Shown here one piece after another: positions 25,126 to 34,800 of a stretch of 64,000 nt of DNA. Below the pieces are notes generated by a model. It was not told the origin of the DNA, made no database searches, and worked only from the letters and a program-made list of their open reading frames with translations. The DNA is taken from the NCBI RefSeq assembly GCF_042653925.1, contig NZ_JBHSFQ010000012.1, forward strand, positions 62,001-126,000. The letters run 5' to 3'. Numbering within the stretch: the first letter of the stretch is position 1; the number at the start of each line of letters is the position of its first letter. Both the position numbers and the translations under genes were made by a program. This DNA is from Nocardiopsis_B mangrovi (GTDB taxonomy: Bacteria; Actinomycetota; Actinomycetes; Streptosporangiales; Streptosporangiaceae).

Positions 25126-25575
25126 ATGTCCCGTGTCCAGCTCGCCCTCAACGTCGCCGATCTGGAAGGCTCTGTGACCTTCTACGCCAAGCTGTTCGGG
25201 GTCGAGCCCGCCAAGCGCCGCCCGGGCTACGCCAACTTCGCCATCGCCGAGCCACCGTTGAAGCTCGTCCTGATCGAGGGCGAGCCCGGACAGGACACCC
25301 GGCTCGACCACCTGGGCGTGGAGGTCGAGGCCCCCGCCCAGGTCGACGCGGCGACCGACCGCCTCAAGGGCGCCGGGTTGGCGACCTTCGAGGAGAACGA
25401 CACGTCCTGCTGCTACGCCGTGCAGGACAAGGTGTGGGTCCACGGCCCCGGCCGGGAGCCGTGGGAGGTCTACGTGGTCAAGGGCGACAGCGACCAGAAG
25501 GGCGCGGCCCCCGCGACCGCCGTCGCGGACTCCGACCCCGAGGTCTCCGGCGCGGGCTGCTGCGCGGCGGACTAG
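25126..25575 (+). CDS. arsI: ArsI/CadI-family glyoxalase-fold protein (C-As lyase-like)
   Basis: This 149-aa vicinal-oxygen-chelate protein has Fe-site residues in VQLALNV and DHLGVEVE and a C-terminal WEVYVVKGD. The vicinal pair Cys95-Cys96 in TSCCYAVQDKVW is the substrate-binding signature of ArsI, which cleaves the carbon-arsenic bond of methyl- and aryl-arsenicals. CadI (cadmium-induced protein) is a close relative and the alternative name. A second CC pair (Cys145-Cys146) ends the protein. Strong GGAGG ribosome binding site. Its place in an ars island favours ArsI. Confidence 0.88.
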   Translation: MSRVQLALNVADLEGSVTFYAKLFGVEPAKRRPGYANFAIAEPPLKLVLIEGEPGQDTRLDHLGVEVEAPAQVDAATDRLKGAGLATFEENDTSCCYAVQDKVWVHGPGREPWEVYVVKGDSDQKGAAPATAVADSDPEVSGAGCCAAD

Positions 25576-25882
25576 GCACCCCCGCAGAAGCGGGCGCGGT
25601 GCGGGAGCCGGTTCCCGCACCGCGCCCGGACCCGCGGGCGCGGCGGAGCTCGGCCTGCTCACTGCGGATCGTGGCCGGTCCGGTCGGGCGGGATGCCGCT
25701 CCCGATGGCGGGCCGCCGGAGGCGAGCGGGTCCGCGGTCGCCGCGCACGGCCGGGGGGCGGGGAAGGCCATGGTCGCCCGCGGAGGAACACGCGTCGGAG
25801 GCGTCGGCCGGGCCGGTCCTTCTCCCCGTTCAGTCGGCCCCTGGAACAGCGCCTCGGCCCGCGCGGCGGGTACCGTGGCCCC
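25576..25882. other. Intergenic region after arsI
   Basis: About 300 bp with no gene. It contains the arsI terminator at the left and the presumed promoter region of the LysE-type gene at the right; no clear promoter boxes were found. Confidence 0.5.
25591..25628 (+). terminator. arsI terminator, perfect 16-bp stem
   Basis: 25591-25606 pairs exactly with 25613-25628 around a 6-nt loop, 15 bp after the arsI stop. Confidence 0.75.
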
Positions 25883-26527
25883 ATGTCGGGCGAGCAGTGG
25901 GTCACGTTCCTGGCCGCCGCGGTGGTGGTGGCCGCCTCGCCCGGCGCCAATCAGCTGCTCGCCCTGCACAACGCTCTCCGGCACGGTACCGCCCACGCCG
26001 TGGTCGCCCTCGCCGGCCGGTTCGCGGCCTTCCTGGCGCTGCTCGCCGCGACCGTCGCGGGGCTCGGTGCCCTCCTCCTGGCTTCGGAGACCGCCTTCAC
26101 CGCGGTGAAGTGGTGCGGGGTCGCCTACCTCCTGTACCTGGGCGGGCGGATGCTCTGGCACAGCCGGGCCCCCTCGGCCGGCGGTACCGGCGCCGGCTCC
26201 GCCGCGCCGCCGTCCCCCGCTCCGAGCCGGTGGGACCTCACGCGGGGGGAGTTCATGGTCGCCCTGTCCAACCCCAAGGCGATGCTGCTGTTCGCGGCCT
26301 TCCTCCCGCAGTTCGCCGACCCCGCGGCCGGCGCGGTCGCGGGTCAGCTCGCGGTGCTGGGGGCCGCGTACATCGGGGTGGAGGCGGTCGCGGCGCTCGC
26401 CTACGCCGGAGTCGGGGGGCGGCTGTCGCGGTTCGACCTCACCGCCCGGGCCCGGCGGCTCATCGACCGCGCCACGGGAGCCGCCTTCCTCGCGCTGGCC
26501 GCCTCCCTGGCCACCGCACGCCGCTGA
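25883..26527 (+). CDS. LysE/RhtB-family exporter
   Basis: This 214-aa inner-membrane exporter has the family opening FLAAAVVVAASPGANQLLALHNALRHG, VKWCGVAYLLYLGGRMLW and FMVALSNPKAMLLFAAFLPQF, with about six helices and a Gly/Pro/Ser linker after residue 95. Family members export amino acids or related small molecules. It is convergent with the fatty acyl-AMP ligase gene, so any link to the lipid locus is positional only. Confidence 0.9.
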   Translation: MSGEQWVTFLAAAVVVAASPGANQLLALHNALRHGTAHAVVALAGRFAAFLALLAATVAGLGALLLASETAFTAVKWCGVAYLLYLGGRMLWHSRAPSAGGTGAGSAAPPSPAPSRWDLTRGEFMVALSNPKAMLLFAAFLPQFADPAAGAVAGQLAVLGAAYIGVEAVAALAYAGVGGRLSRFDLTARARRLIDRATGAAFLALAASLATARR

Positions 26528-26608
26528 TCGGGGACCGCCGGCGTCGGGCCGGCCGTTGACCCGCCGACCCTTCGCCGCTGCGAGCGCCGCCCCACCCGGG
26601 CAGGGTGC

Positions 26609-28342
26609 TCAGCGCCGGTACTCTCCCGCCATGTAGCGTTCGCGGCACAGCGAGCGCTGGAGCTTGCCGCTGGAGGTCTTGGGCAGGGTCGCCTTCGGGA
26701 CCAGGACGAAGTCGTGCACCGCTATGCCGTGGTGCTCGGCCACCGCCGCGCGGGCGGCGGCGCGCACGCGCTCCGCCTCGGCTCCCTCCAGCGCGATGCC
26801 CGGGGCGCGCTCCGCGACGACGACGAGCCGCTCCCGCCCCCCGGCGTCCACCGGCACGGCGGCGATGTGCCCGCGCCGCAGACCGTCCGTCGCGTTCTCC
26901 ACGCACACCTCGACATCGGCCGGGTGGTGGTTGCGGCCGTCGATGATGATGACGTCCTTGAGCCGGCCGACGACGAAGAGGTGGCCGTCGTCGGTGAACC
27001 CGAGGTCACCGGTCCGCAGCCAGTCCTGTTCGGGGGCGCCCACGAGGCCGCCCCCGAACGCCTCGACCTCGGTCTCCCGGTCCCCGTGGTAGCCGGCCGC
27101 GACGACCGGCCCGCGCACCCAGATCTCCCCCACATGGCGGTCGGCCAGCGCTATGCGGGTGTCAGGGTCGACGATCGCGACGTCCTCTCCCCAGGTGACC
27201 CCGCAGGAGACGACCCCCCGCGCTTCGCCGGGCGCGTCGGCCGGCGCCGGCACCGCCTGTCCCTTGGCCAGTTCGCGGCGGTCGCAGGAGAAGATCCGCG
27301 GCTGCCGTTCCGGCGGGGTGGCGGTGACCATGATGGTCGCCTCGGCGAGCCCGTAGGAGGGGGCGTGGGCGCCCGGCCGGAACCCCAGGGGCGCGAACGC
27401 GTCGGTGAACCGGCGCAGGCTCCGCTCCCTGACGGGTTCGCTCCCGTTGACCAGCGCGATCACCGAGCCCAGGTCGAGATCGGCGAGGTCCTCCCGCGAC
27501 GCCCGCTCCACGGCGTCGGCGCACATCCCCAGGGCGAAGTCGGGCCCCGGGACGAACGTCGCGCGGTACCGCGACATGAGCCGCGGCCAGCGCAAGGGGT
27601 GCTGGACGAAGGCCATGGGGTCGAGGGCGACGACGTGCGCCCCGACGGCCAGCGGGATGGTGACCGCGCTGGCCAGGCCGAAGTCGTGGAAGAACGGCAG
27701 CCATGTCGCCGACACCGACGTGTGGTCGACCCGGAAGGCGGCGGAGCACTGGTCGGCGGTGTGAGCGAGGTTGGTGTGGGTCACCCGGACGCCGCGCGGC
27801 CGGGCGGTCGAGCCGGAGGTGTACTGGAGGTAGGCGAGGGTGTCGCCGGGCGGGTCCCCGGGTTCCCACGAGCCGGCGCCCCCTCGGCCGATCGAGGTCG
27901 CGTCCAGCACGGCCGGGACCTCCGACAGGCCGGCCTCGCCCAGGTAGCCCCCGATCGCCTCGGCCAGCACCCCGTCGGCGAGCACGGCGACCGGCCGGGC
28001 GTCGGCGAGCAGCGCGTTCAGGCGGTCGTTGGGCCGGAAGGGGTGCGGTGGGTGCAGCGGGACCGCGCACACGCCCGCGAAGAGGCACCCGAGGAACGCG
28101 GCGACGTAGCCGTGGCCCTGCGCGCACATGATGGCGACCGGGTCGCCGGGCGCGCAGGCGGCGCGCAGAGCGACGGCCACCTCGCGGGCGCGCCGGTCGA
28201 TCTCGGCGTAGGTCCAGGTGGTCTCGTGTCCGGCGGGGTCCGCTGAATAGTCCGCGAACGTCATGGCCGGGGCGTCTCCGCACCTGCGAACGTGCCCTCG
28301 GAACCGCGTGATGAGCTGCGGTGGGGTCGGGTGGGCCGGCAT
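26609..28342 (-). CDS. Fatty acyl-AMP ligase (FAAL, FadD32-like)
   Basis: This 577-aa adenylating enzyme activates a fatty acid as acyl-AMP and passes it to an ACP. Motifs are intact: YTSGSTARPRGVRVTHTNL (P-loop), PFFHDFGLASAVTIPL, SYGLAEAT (A5), WLRTGDLGF (ATP-ribose Asp), VVGRLKDVIIIDGRNHHPADVE, and KTSSGKLQR with the C-terminal lysine. The residues HHPADVE and the NGSEPVR segment are typical of FAALs rather than CoA ligases. The ATG has GAAAGGA about 11 nt upstream. It is the last gene of the ACP-PKS-FAAL set, 485 bp after the PKS, and probably supplies its starter. Confidence 0.9.
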   Translation of the reverse strand: MPAHPTPPQLITRFRGHVRRCGDAPAMTFADYSADPAGHETTWTYAEIDRRAREVAVALRAACAPGDPVAIMCAQGHGYVAAFLGCLFAGVCAVPLHPPHPFRPNDRLNALLADARPVAVLADGVLAEAIGGYLGEAGLSEVPAVLDATSIGRGGAGSWEPGDPPGDTLAYLQYTSGSTARPRGVRVTHTNLAHTADQCSAAFRVDHTSVSATWLPFFHDFGLASAVTIPLAVGAHVVALDPMAFVQHPLRWPRLMSRYRATFVPGPDFALGMCADAVERASREDLADLDLGSVIALVNGSEPVRERSLRRFTDAFAPLGFRPGAHAPSYGLAEATIMVTATPPERQPRIFSCDRRELAKGQAVPAPADAPGEARGVVSCGVTWGEDVAIVDPDTRIALADRHVGEIWVRGPVVAAGYHGDRETEVEAFGGGLVGAPEQDWLRTGDLGFTDDGHLFVVGRLKDVIIIDGRNHHPADVEVCVENATDGLRRGHIAAVPVDAGGRERLVVVAERAPGIALEGAEAERVRAAARAAVAEHHGIAVHDFVLVPKATLPKTSSGKLQRSLCRERYMAGEYRR

Positions 28343-28827
28343 GCCGGTGGTCGTCCTTTCGTGACTGCCCGGCACCTGCGGCGTGTCGGTGCACGCGCGG
28401 GACCGGGGTGGTCGCTGTCGATACGGGGGCGGCCGGGCAGGGAAGGGCCCGGTGCCATGGGCCCGGCGCGGGAGGGGGTCCGGCTCGGGCGGTGAAGGTG
28501 GGCGGCGCCGGAGAGGGGCGGGGTGCGGGGATGCGTCCCGGGGCGGGGACGGATCGGCACCGGGCCACGGCGGCTCGATGGTGGGACGGCGGCGCCTGAG
28601 GGGACGCCGGCAGAAGCGGGTACGGGGACGCGCCCCGCGGAGGCGGTGGCAGGGAGCGCGCGCACATGGCCCGGCGCGGATGTCGGCGGTCGTGCCCCGC
28701 CCCGTCGCGACCCGCCGCCGGGAGGCGGCGCCGTGTCCTCCGGAGTCCGGCCCCCGCTTTCGCCGGAGCATCCCGCGGGCGCGCGCGGCCGACCCGCACG
28801 GCTCCCGGGATCGGGCGGGGGCGGGGC
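28343..28827. other. 485-bp gap between PKS and FAAL, with G-quadruplex-like tract
   Basis: No gene is supported; frames are Arg/Pro/Gly-rich. On the + strand, five GGGG runs occur at 28515-28518, 28520-28523, 28527-28530, 28540-28543 and 28545-28548, a potential G-quadruplex. The gap is large for an operon, so the FAAL gene may have its own promoter here. Confidence 0.5.
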
Positions 28828-31800
28828 TCATCGCGGCCCCCGCTTCGTCAGGACGGCGGCCACGTGATCGGCGAGGCCGCCCAGGGTGCCATCGGCCCAT
28901 ACGAGCTTGGCCGGGACCCGCACTCCGAGGCGCTGTTCGACGCGCGTCCGCAGCTCCAAGGCACGCAGTGAGTCGACGCCGAGGTCGGTGAGGCGGGCGT
29001 CGCCGCCGATGTCGCGTGCGGTGACACCGAGGATGTCGCGCAGCTGGGCGGCCAGGTGCTCGGTGACCAGTTCGCCGGCCCGCGCGACCCCGGCCGCGCG
29101 CACGCGTTCCAGGAACCCGGTGTCGGTGCCGGCCTCGGCGTGTGCCGGGCCGGAGCCGTCGCCCACCAGGTCGGCGAAGTACGGGGAAGCCACGGCGTGC
29201 GGCATGGTCGTACGCCACAGGTCCACGTCGGCCGGGAGGTAGCCGGTGCAGGTGCGGTCGTGGCGGAGCAGCCGGTCGACCGCCGCGATCCCCTCGTCGG
29301 GGGTGATCATGGTGTGGCCCTGACGCGCCATGTGCGCTCCGGCGCCGAGGCCGGCCCAGGCGCCCCAGGCGATGCTGGTGGCGGGCAGCCCGTTGGCGCG
29401 CCGCCAGGTGGCCAGCCCGTCGAGCCAGGCGTTGGCCGCCGCGTAGCCGGCCTGCCCGGGCGGTGCGACCAGCGCCGCGGCCGACGAGAAGGCCAGCCAC
29501 CAGTCGAGGTCGCGGTCCGCGGTCGCCTGGTGCAGCCGCCAGGCGCCCTCGGCCTTGGCCCGCCAGGCGCGGTCGAGGGTGGCGTCGTCGAGCAGGGCGA
29601 CGGTTCCGTCGGCGATGACGGCCGCCGCGTGCGCGGCACCGCGCAGGGGCACGCCATCGGCCTCGGCCTCGGCCACCAGCCGCTCGGCGGTGCCGGGTGC
29701 CGCGATGTCGCCGGGCACGACGCGCACGTCGGTGCCCGCGGCGCGCAGTCGCGCGACGGCCGCCGCCGCGGGCCCGGGCGCGGAGCGTCCGTTGAGGACG
29801 ACCCGGGTGGCGCCGTTGCCGCCGAGGTGGGCGGCCAGGCGCAGCCCGATCCCGCCCAGCCCCCCGGTGATGACGTAGGCGCCGTCGCGCACGACGGGCA
29901 CGTCGGCGGGGTCGGCGACCGCATCGGGCGGGCCGTCGGGATCGGGCAGGGTCAGGACCAGCTTGCCGGTGTGGGCCGCGGCCGCCATCGTGCGGAACGC
30001 GTCGGCCGCCTCGGCCAGCGGACGGGCGGTGACCGGCAGCGCGGGGAGGCGTCCCGCGGCCAGCTCCGCGGCCACTTCGGCGATCAGTTCGGCGAGCAGG
30101 TCGGGCCGGTCGGCGGCGATGCGCGCAAGGTCCACGCCGGTGAAGGAGATGTTGTTCCGGAAGGGGGCGGGGTCGATGCCCGCCCCGGAGTGGAGGTCGC
30201 GCTTGCCGATCTCGACGAAGCGGCCGCCCACCCGCAGGGCCGCCATGCCGGCCCGCTGCGCGCGGCCGGTGAGGCAGTTGAGGACCACGTCGACCCCGGC
30301 GCCGCCGGTGATCTCCCGGGCCTGTTCCGCGAAGCCGAGGGTCCGGGAGTCCATGACGTGTTCGACGCCCATGGCCCGGAGCAGGTCCCGTTTGGCCTCG
30401 CTGCCCGCGGTCGCCAGTACCCGGGCGCCTGCGGCGCGCGCCAGGTGCAGTGCCGCGAGGCCGACGCCGCCGGTCGCGCAGTGGATGAGGACGGCTTCGC
30501 CGGGGCGGGGCCGCGCCAGGTGCCGGAGCGCGTACCAGGCGGTGACGTAGGCGCAGGGCAGCGCGGCGGCGTCGGTGAGGTCCAGGTCGGCAGGGAGTGG
30601 GATGACGGCGTCCACCGGGACGGTGACGTGCCCGCGCAGCGCGCCGTCGGCCATCAGGGCGACCCGGTCGCCGGGCGCGAGTCCGTGCACGCCGGCCCCC
30701 ACGCGTTCGACGGTGCCGGCGGCATCGGCGCCGAGGGGGCGCGTCCCCGGATACACCCCCATGGCCTGGAGGACGTCGGCGTAGTTGAGCCCGGCGGCAT
30801 GGACGCGAACCTCCGCCTCCCCGGGCGCGGGCGCGCGGCGCGCGGAGACGGCCGGCTCCAGGCTGGCGAGGTCGCCGGGGGTGCGGACGCGCAGGGCCAC
30901 GGTGGAGCGGCCGGGGGCGCAGCGGGTGCGGCGACGCTCGTCGGGGCCGAGCGGGGCGCGGCGCAGCCGGGCGGTGTAGCGGCGCCCGGCCCGCAGGGCG
31001 ACGTCCGGGTCGGCGTGCGCGGACAGGATCTCCTCGGCGACGCGGGCGGGCGGGGTCGCGGAGTCGGTGTCGATGTGGACGATGTCGAGTTCGGGGTGTT
31101 CGTGGCCGGCGGCGCGGGTGAGGGCGCGCAGCGGGGCCTGGTCGGCGGCGCTGCCATCGCCCGGCAGGACGGGGCAGGCGTCGGTGGTGACGACGACCAG
31201 CCGGGGCAGGGGCCCGTTGTCGCCTGCGAGGAGGTGGCGCAGCAGCCGCAGCACCGTGGTGACCCGCTCACGTGCGCGCCGGGGGTCGGGCACCGGGCGG
31301 GGCGGGGCGGCTACGACGACGATGCCCCGCAGGTGGCCCGGGTGGTCGCGCAGGATGTCGGGGAGGGTGTCAGGGAGGACGCCGTCGGCGGCGAGGGCGA
31401 CGGTGGTGGCCGCTCCGCCGCTGCCGGTGATCCGCGCCGCGATAACGGACGCCGACAGCGCCCCCGCCTCGGCGAGCACCACCCACGCGCCGGGCGGAGA
31501 CGCGACGGCACCGGCGAGGGCGTTCCCCGCCGCCCGGGAAGCCCGGCCCGCCCCCGGTCCCGCGGACACCGCGTCGCCGCCCCCGGAGGCCGGGCGCCCG
31601 GCGGACGCGGGGCCGTCGTGCACGGGAAGAGTCGCGGACGCCGTGCCCGGATCACCGGGCACCGGCAGCGCACCGGCCCAGGAGGCGGCGGTCATCTCCG
31701 GCAGCGGCCCCGAAGCCCGCTCCCCGCAGCCGACGCGACCGATCACGCCGACGGCCTCCATGGCCCCCGCGGCCGCGAGATCGGCGACGCGCGGACCGGC

Positions 31801-34800
31801 ACCGTCCACCGACAGCGCGGCGGACACGACGCGCGCGTCGGCCGAAGGCGCGGAAGACCGTCCGGGACGGACGCCCGCGGCTCCATCAGGGGTACCGGCC
31901 ACCTCCTCGACAGGGGCGGTCCCCGTACCGTCGGCGACGTGGGCGACAACGCCGACGACACGACCGTCCACGCCATCGGCCGCCACCGGCACCCGCGGAG
32001 CCGAGCACTCCACAGAAACGGAACCGACACCCTCCCCCGACCGGCCCGCGGAGACCACCCGCGCGTCCACCGAAGGAACGGAGTGCGCCCCGCGACGGAC
32101 GCCCGCAGCCCTACCGGGAACACCACCCGCGGCCGCCCCCTCGACAGGGAAGGCGTCCGTACCGTCCGCGACGTGGCCCGCCACGCCAACGGCACGGCCG
32201 GCCTCGATGTCGGCCGCCGTCATCATCCGAGGAGCCGCGGTATCACCGGCACCGTCCGCCGAGAGTACGGCGGGCACCGTCCGTGCGACGGGCGGGGGCG
32301 CGGAGGGCTCTCCAGAGCAGGACCCCGCTGCGCCGGCAGCGGCGCCGACTGCGGGTGCGGTCTCGGTGTCGGTGGTGGTGCCGTCCGTGAGGTGGGCGGC
32401 GCAGACACCGGTCTCCGCCGCCGCCGGGCCGGTGGTGGGGTCCGCGTGACTCGGGGACGGGGTTTCCGACCAGACGACGCGGTGCAGGCGCTCGGCGAGC
32501 CGGGGGTGGTCGTCGGTGTCGACGACGATGCGGACGTCGTCGGCGTCGAGGAGCGGCGTGCCGTCGGCCGATCGAAGGCGGAACCGGCCGGTCACGCCGC
32601 CGGATGGGTCGCGGCGGCCCTGGACTTCGCAGTGAGCACCGGTGCCGATCGGGCCGTGCGGCCGGATCCTGCCGACGGCGTTGGGCAGGCCGACACGGCA
32701 GTCGGGCGTCCGGTCCAGCAGCGGAGCGGCGAAGAGCTGGAGGCAGGCGTCCAGGAGCAGGGGGTGCACGGTGCAGGTGTCGCCGGCGGCGCGAGCCGCG
32801 TGGGCCACCGCCAGCCTGCCCTCGGCGGCGGCGGTGTCCGAGGAGGCTCCGGCGGGCATCCGCACCCCGCGGACGCCGCGGAAGAGGGGGCCCAGGCCGA
32901 TGGGGGTGCGGTCCAGGAGACGGTAGAACTCCTCGGCCGTGAGTTCGCGGCCACCGTCCCCGTCAGCGCCGCCACCATCGCCATGAGCGTGGACGCCGTT
33001 TCCGTCGGAGAGGGCGGCGTCCCGGCCGGCGCGGCCGCTGTCCCGGTCCGGACGGGTACCGTCCACGTCGGCGTGAGCGCCGTTCCCGCCAGGGCGGGCA
33101 TCGTTCCCATCAGCGCCGGCGCCGTTCCCGTCGGGGCGGGCGGTGTCGGAGGGCTCGGGGTAGAGGGCGGAGCGCCGGGTGGTGTGGTGGAGGCGGGCCG
33201 AGGCTGTGCGGACCCACTCGGTGCCCTCCTTGGCGAAGACGGAGAACGCCGCGGTGTCGCCGACCGGGTCGAGGTCGGCGCGGGTCGACAGCAGGGTGTG
33301 TTCGTCGACCGCGAGGAACGCCTCCAGTTTCAGGCCGGTGACCTCGATGTCGGCGGGGCCGGCCGCGAAGACGGTGCGGGCGGCGGTGACCGCCATCTCG
33401 ACGTAGGCGGCCAGGGGCAGGAACACCACGCCGTTGAAGCGGTGGTCGGCGAGCCACGGGAGTTCAGCGGTGCCGATGTCGGCGTTCCACACGTGGCGGC
33501 CGTGGTCGTCCGGCAGGACGGTGTGTGCGCCGAGGAGCGGGTGGCCGGGGGCGCCCCCGTACCCGGCTTCGGCCGGAGGCAGCAGGAACGTGCGGTGGTC
33601 CCAGGCGCTGGGCGGCAGGTCGGCGTGGGCGCCGCCGGGGTGAGCGCGCTCCCAGTCGACCGGGCTTCCGGCGCAATGGAGGGCGCCGGCCCGGGCGCGC
33701 AGCGCGGTGGGGCCGTCCTCGTCGCGGCGCAGGGAGGGCAGCGCGGTGACGGTCCGCCCGGCCTCGCGGGCGGTGGCCTCGACCGCCCGGGTCAGCAGCG
33801 GGTGGGGGGCGAGTTCGACGAACACGCGGTGGCCGTCGTCGGCGAGCGCCCGCACGGCGGAGTCGAAGCGCACGGGGCGGCGCAGGTTGTCGGCCCAGTA
33901 CGCGGCGTCGAAGGCGGGTACGGCGCGGGGGTCGGGACCGACCGTGCCGTAGCACCGCACGGCGGGGGTGCGGGGCCGGACCTCCGACAGCGCCGCGGTG
34001 ATGGAGTCGAGGAGGGGGGCGACCGCGGGCGAGTGGGAGGCGACGTCGACGGCCACCCGGCGGGCGGGGGTCCCGCTGTCCTGCCAGATACCGATCAGCC
34101 GGTCGACCTCGGCGGGCGGCCCGGCCACCACCGTGGATTCCGGGGAGTTGCGGACGGCGACCACGACACCGGTTGCGCCGCCGGCGACCGTGCCCTCCCC
34201 CTCCTCGACCGGAGACGCGTCGGCGACCACGGCCCCGGTCCCGCCGCCGGCGATCCCGGGCTCCACCTCGCCGCCCGGAAACCCGTCGGCGACCGCGGGT
34301 CCGGCGCCGGCGCGGGCGAGCGTGCGCTCGACCTCGTCGCCCGAAAGCTCGACGGCGGCCATGGCGCCGTCGCCCGGGAGGGCCGCCAGCAGGGCCGACC
34401 GGCGGCAGATGACCCGGACGCCGTCGGCGAGGGTCAGGGCCCCGGAGACGACGGCGGCCGCGGCCTCGCCCATGGAGTGGCCGACGACGGCGCCGGGCTC
34501 GACCCCGTGGGACCGCCACGCGGCGGCGAGCGCGACCTGGAACGCGAACAGGGTCGGCTGGACGCGGTCGATGCCGACGGCGGCCTCGCCGCCCGCGAGC
34601 GCCTCGCGCACCGAGAACCCGGATTCGGCGCGCACGAGCGGGTCGATGGCGTCGACGGCCGCCGCGAACGCGGGCTCGCCGCGCAGGAGCCCGGCGCCCA
34701 TCCCGGCCCACTGCGACCCCTGCCCCGAGAACACCCACACCGGCGGGCGTTGCGCTCCGACGGGGGCCGTGCCGCCGGCGGTGCCCGCCGCCGGATCGCG

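Noticed and set aside
24649..25950. Long version of ArsR beginning at 25950
   Set aside because: It would run antisense through arsI; the domain begins at ATG 25047.
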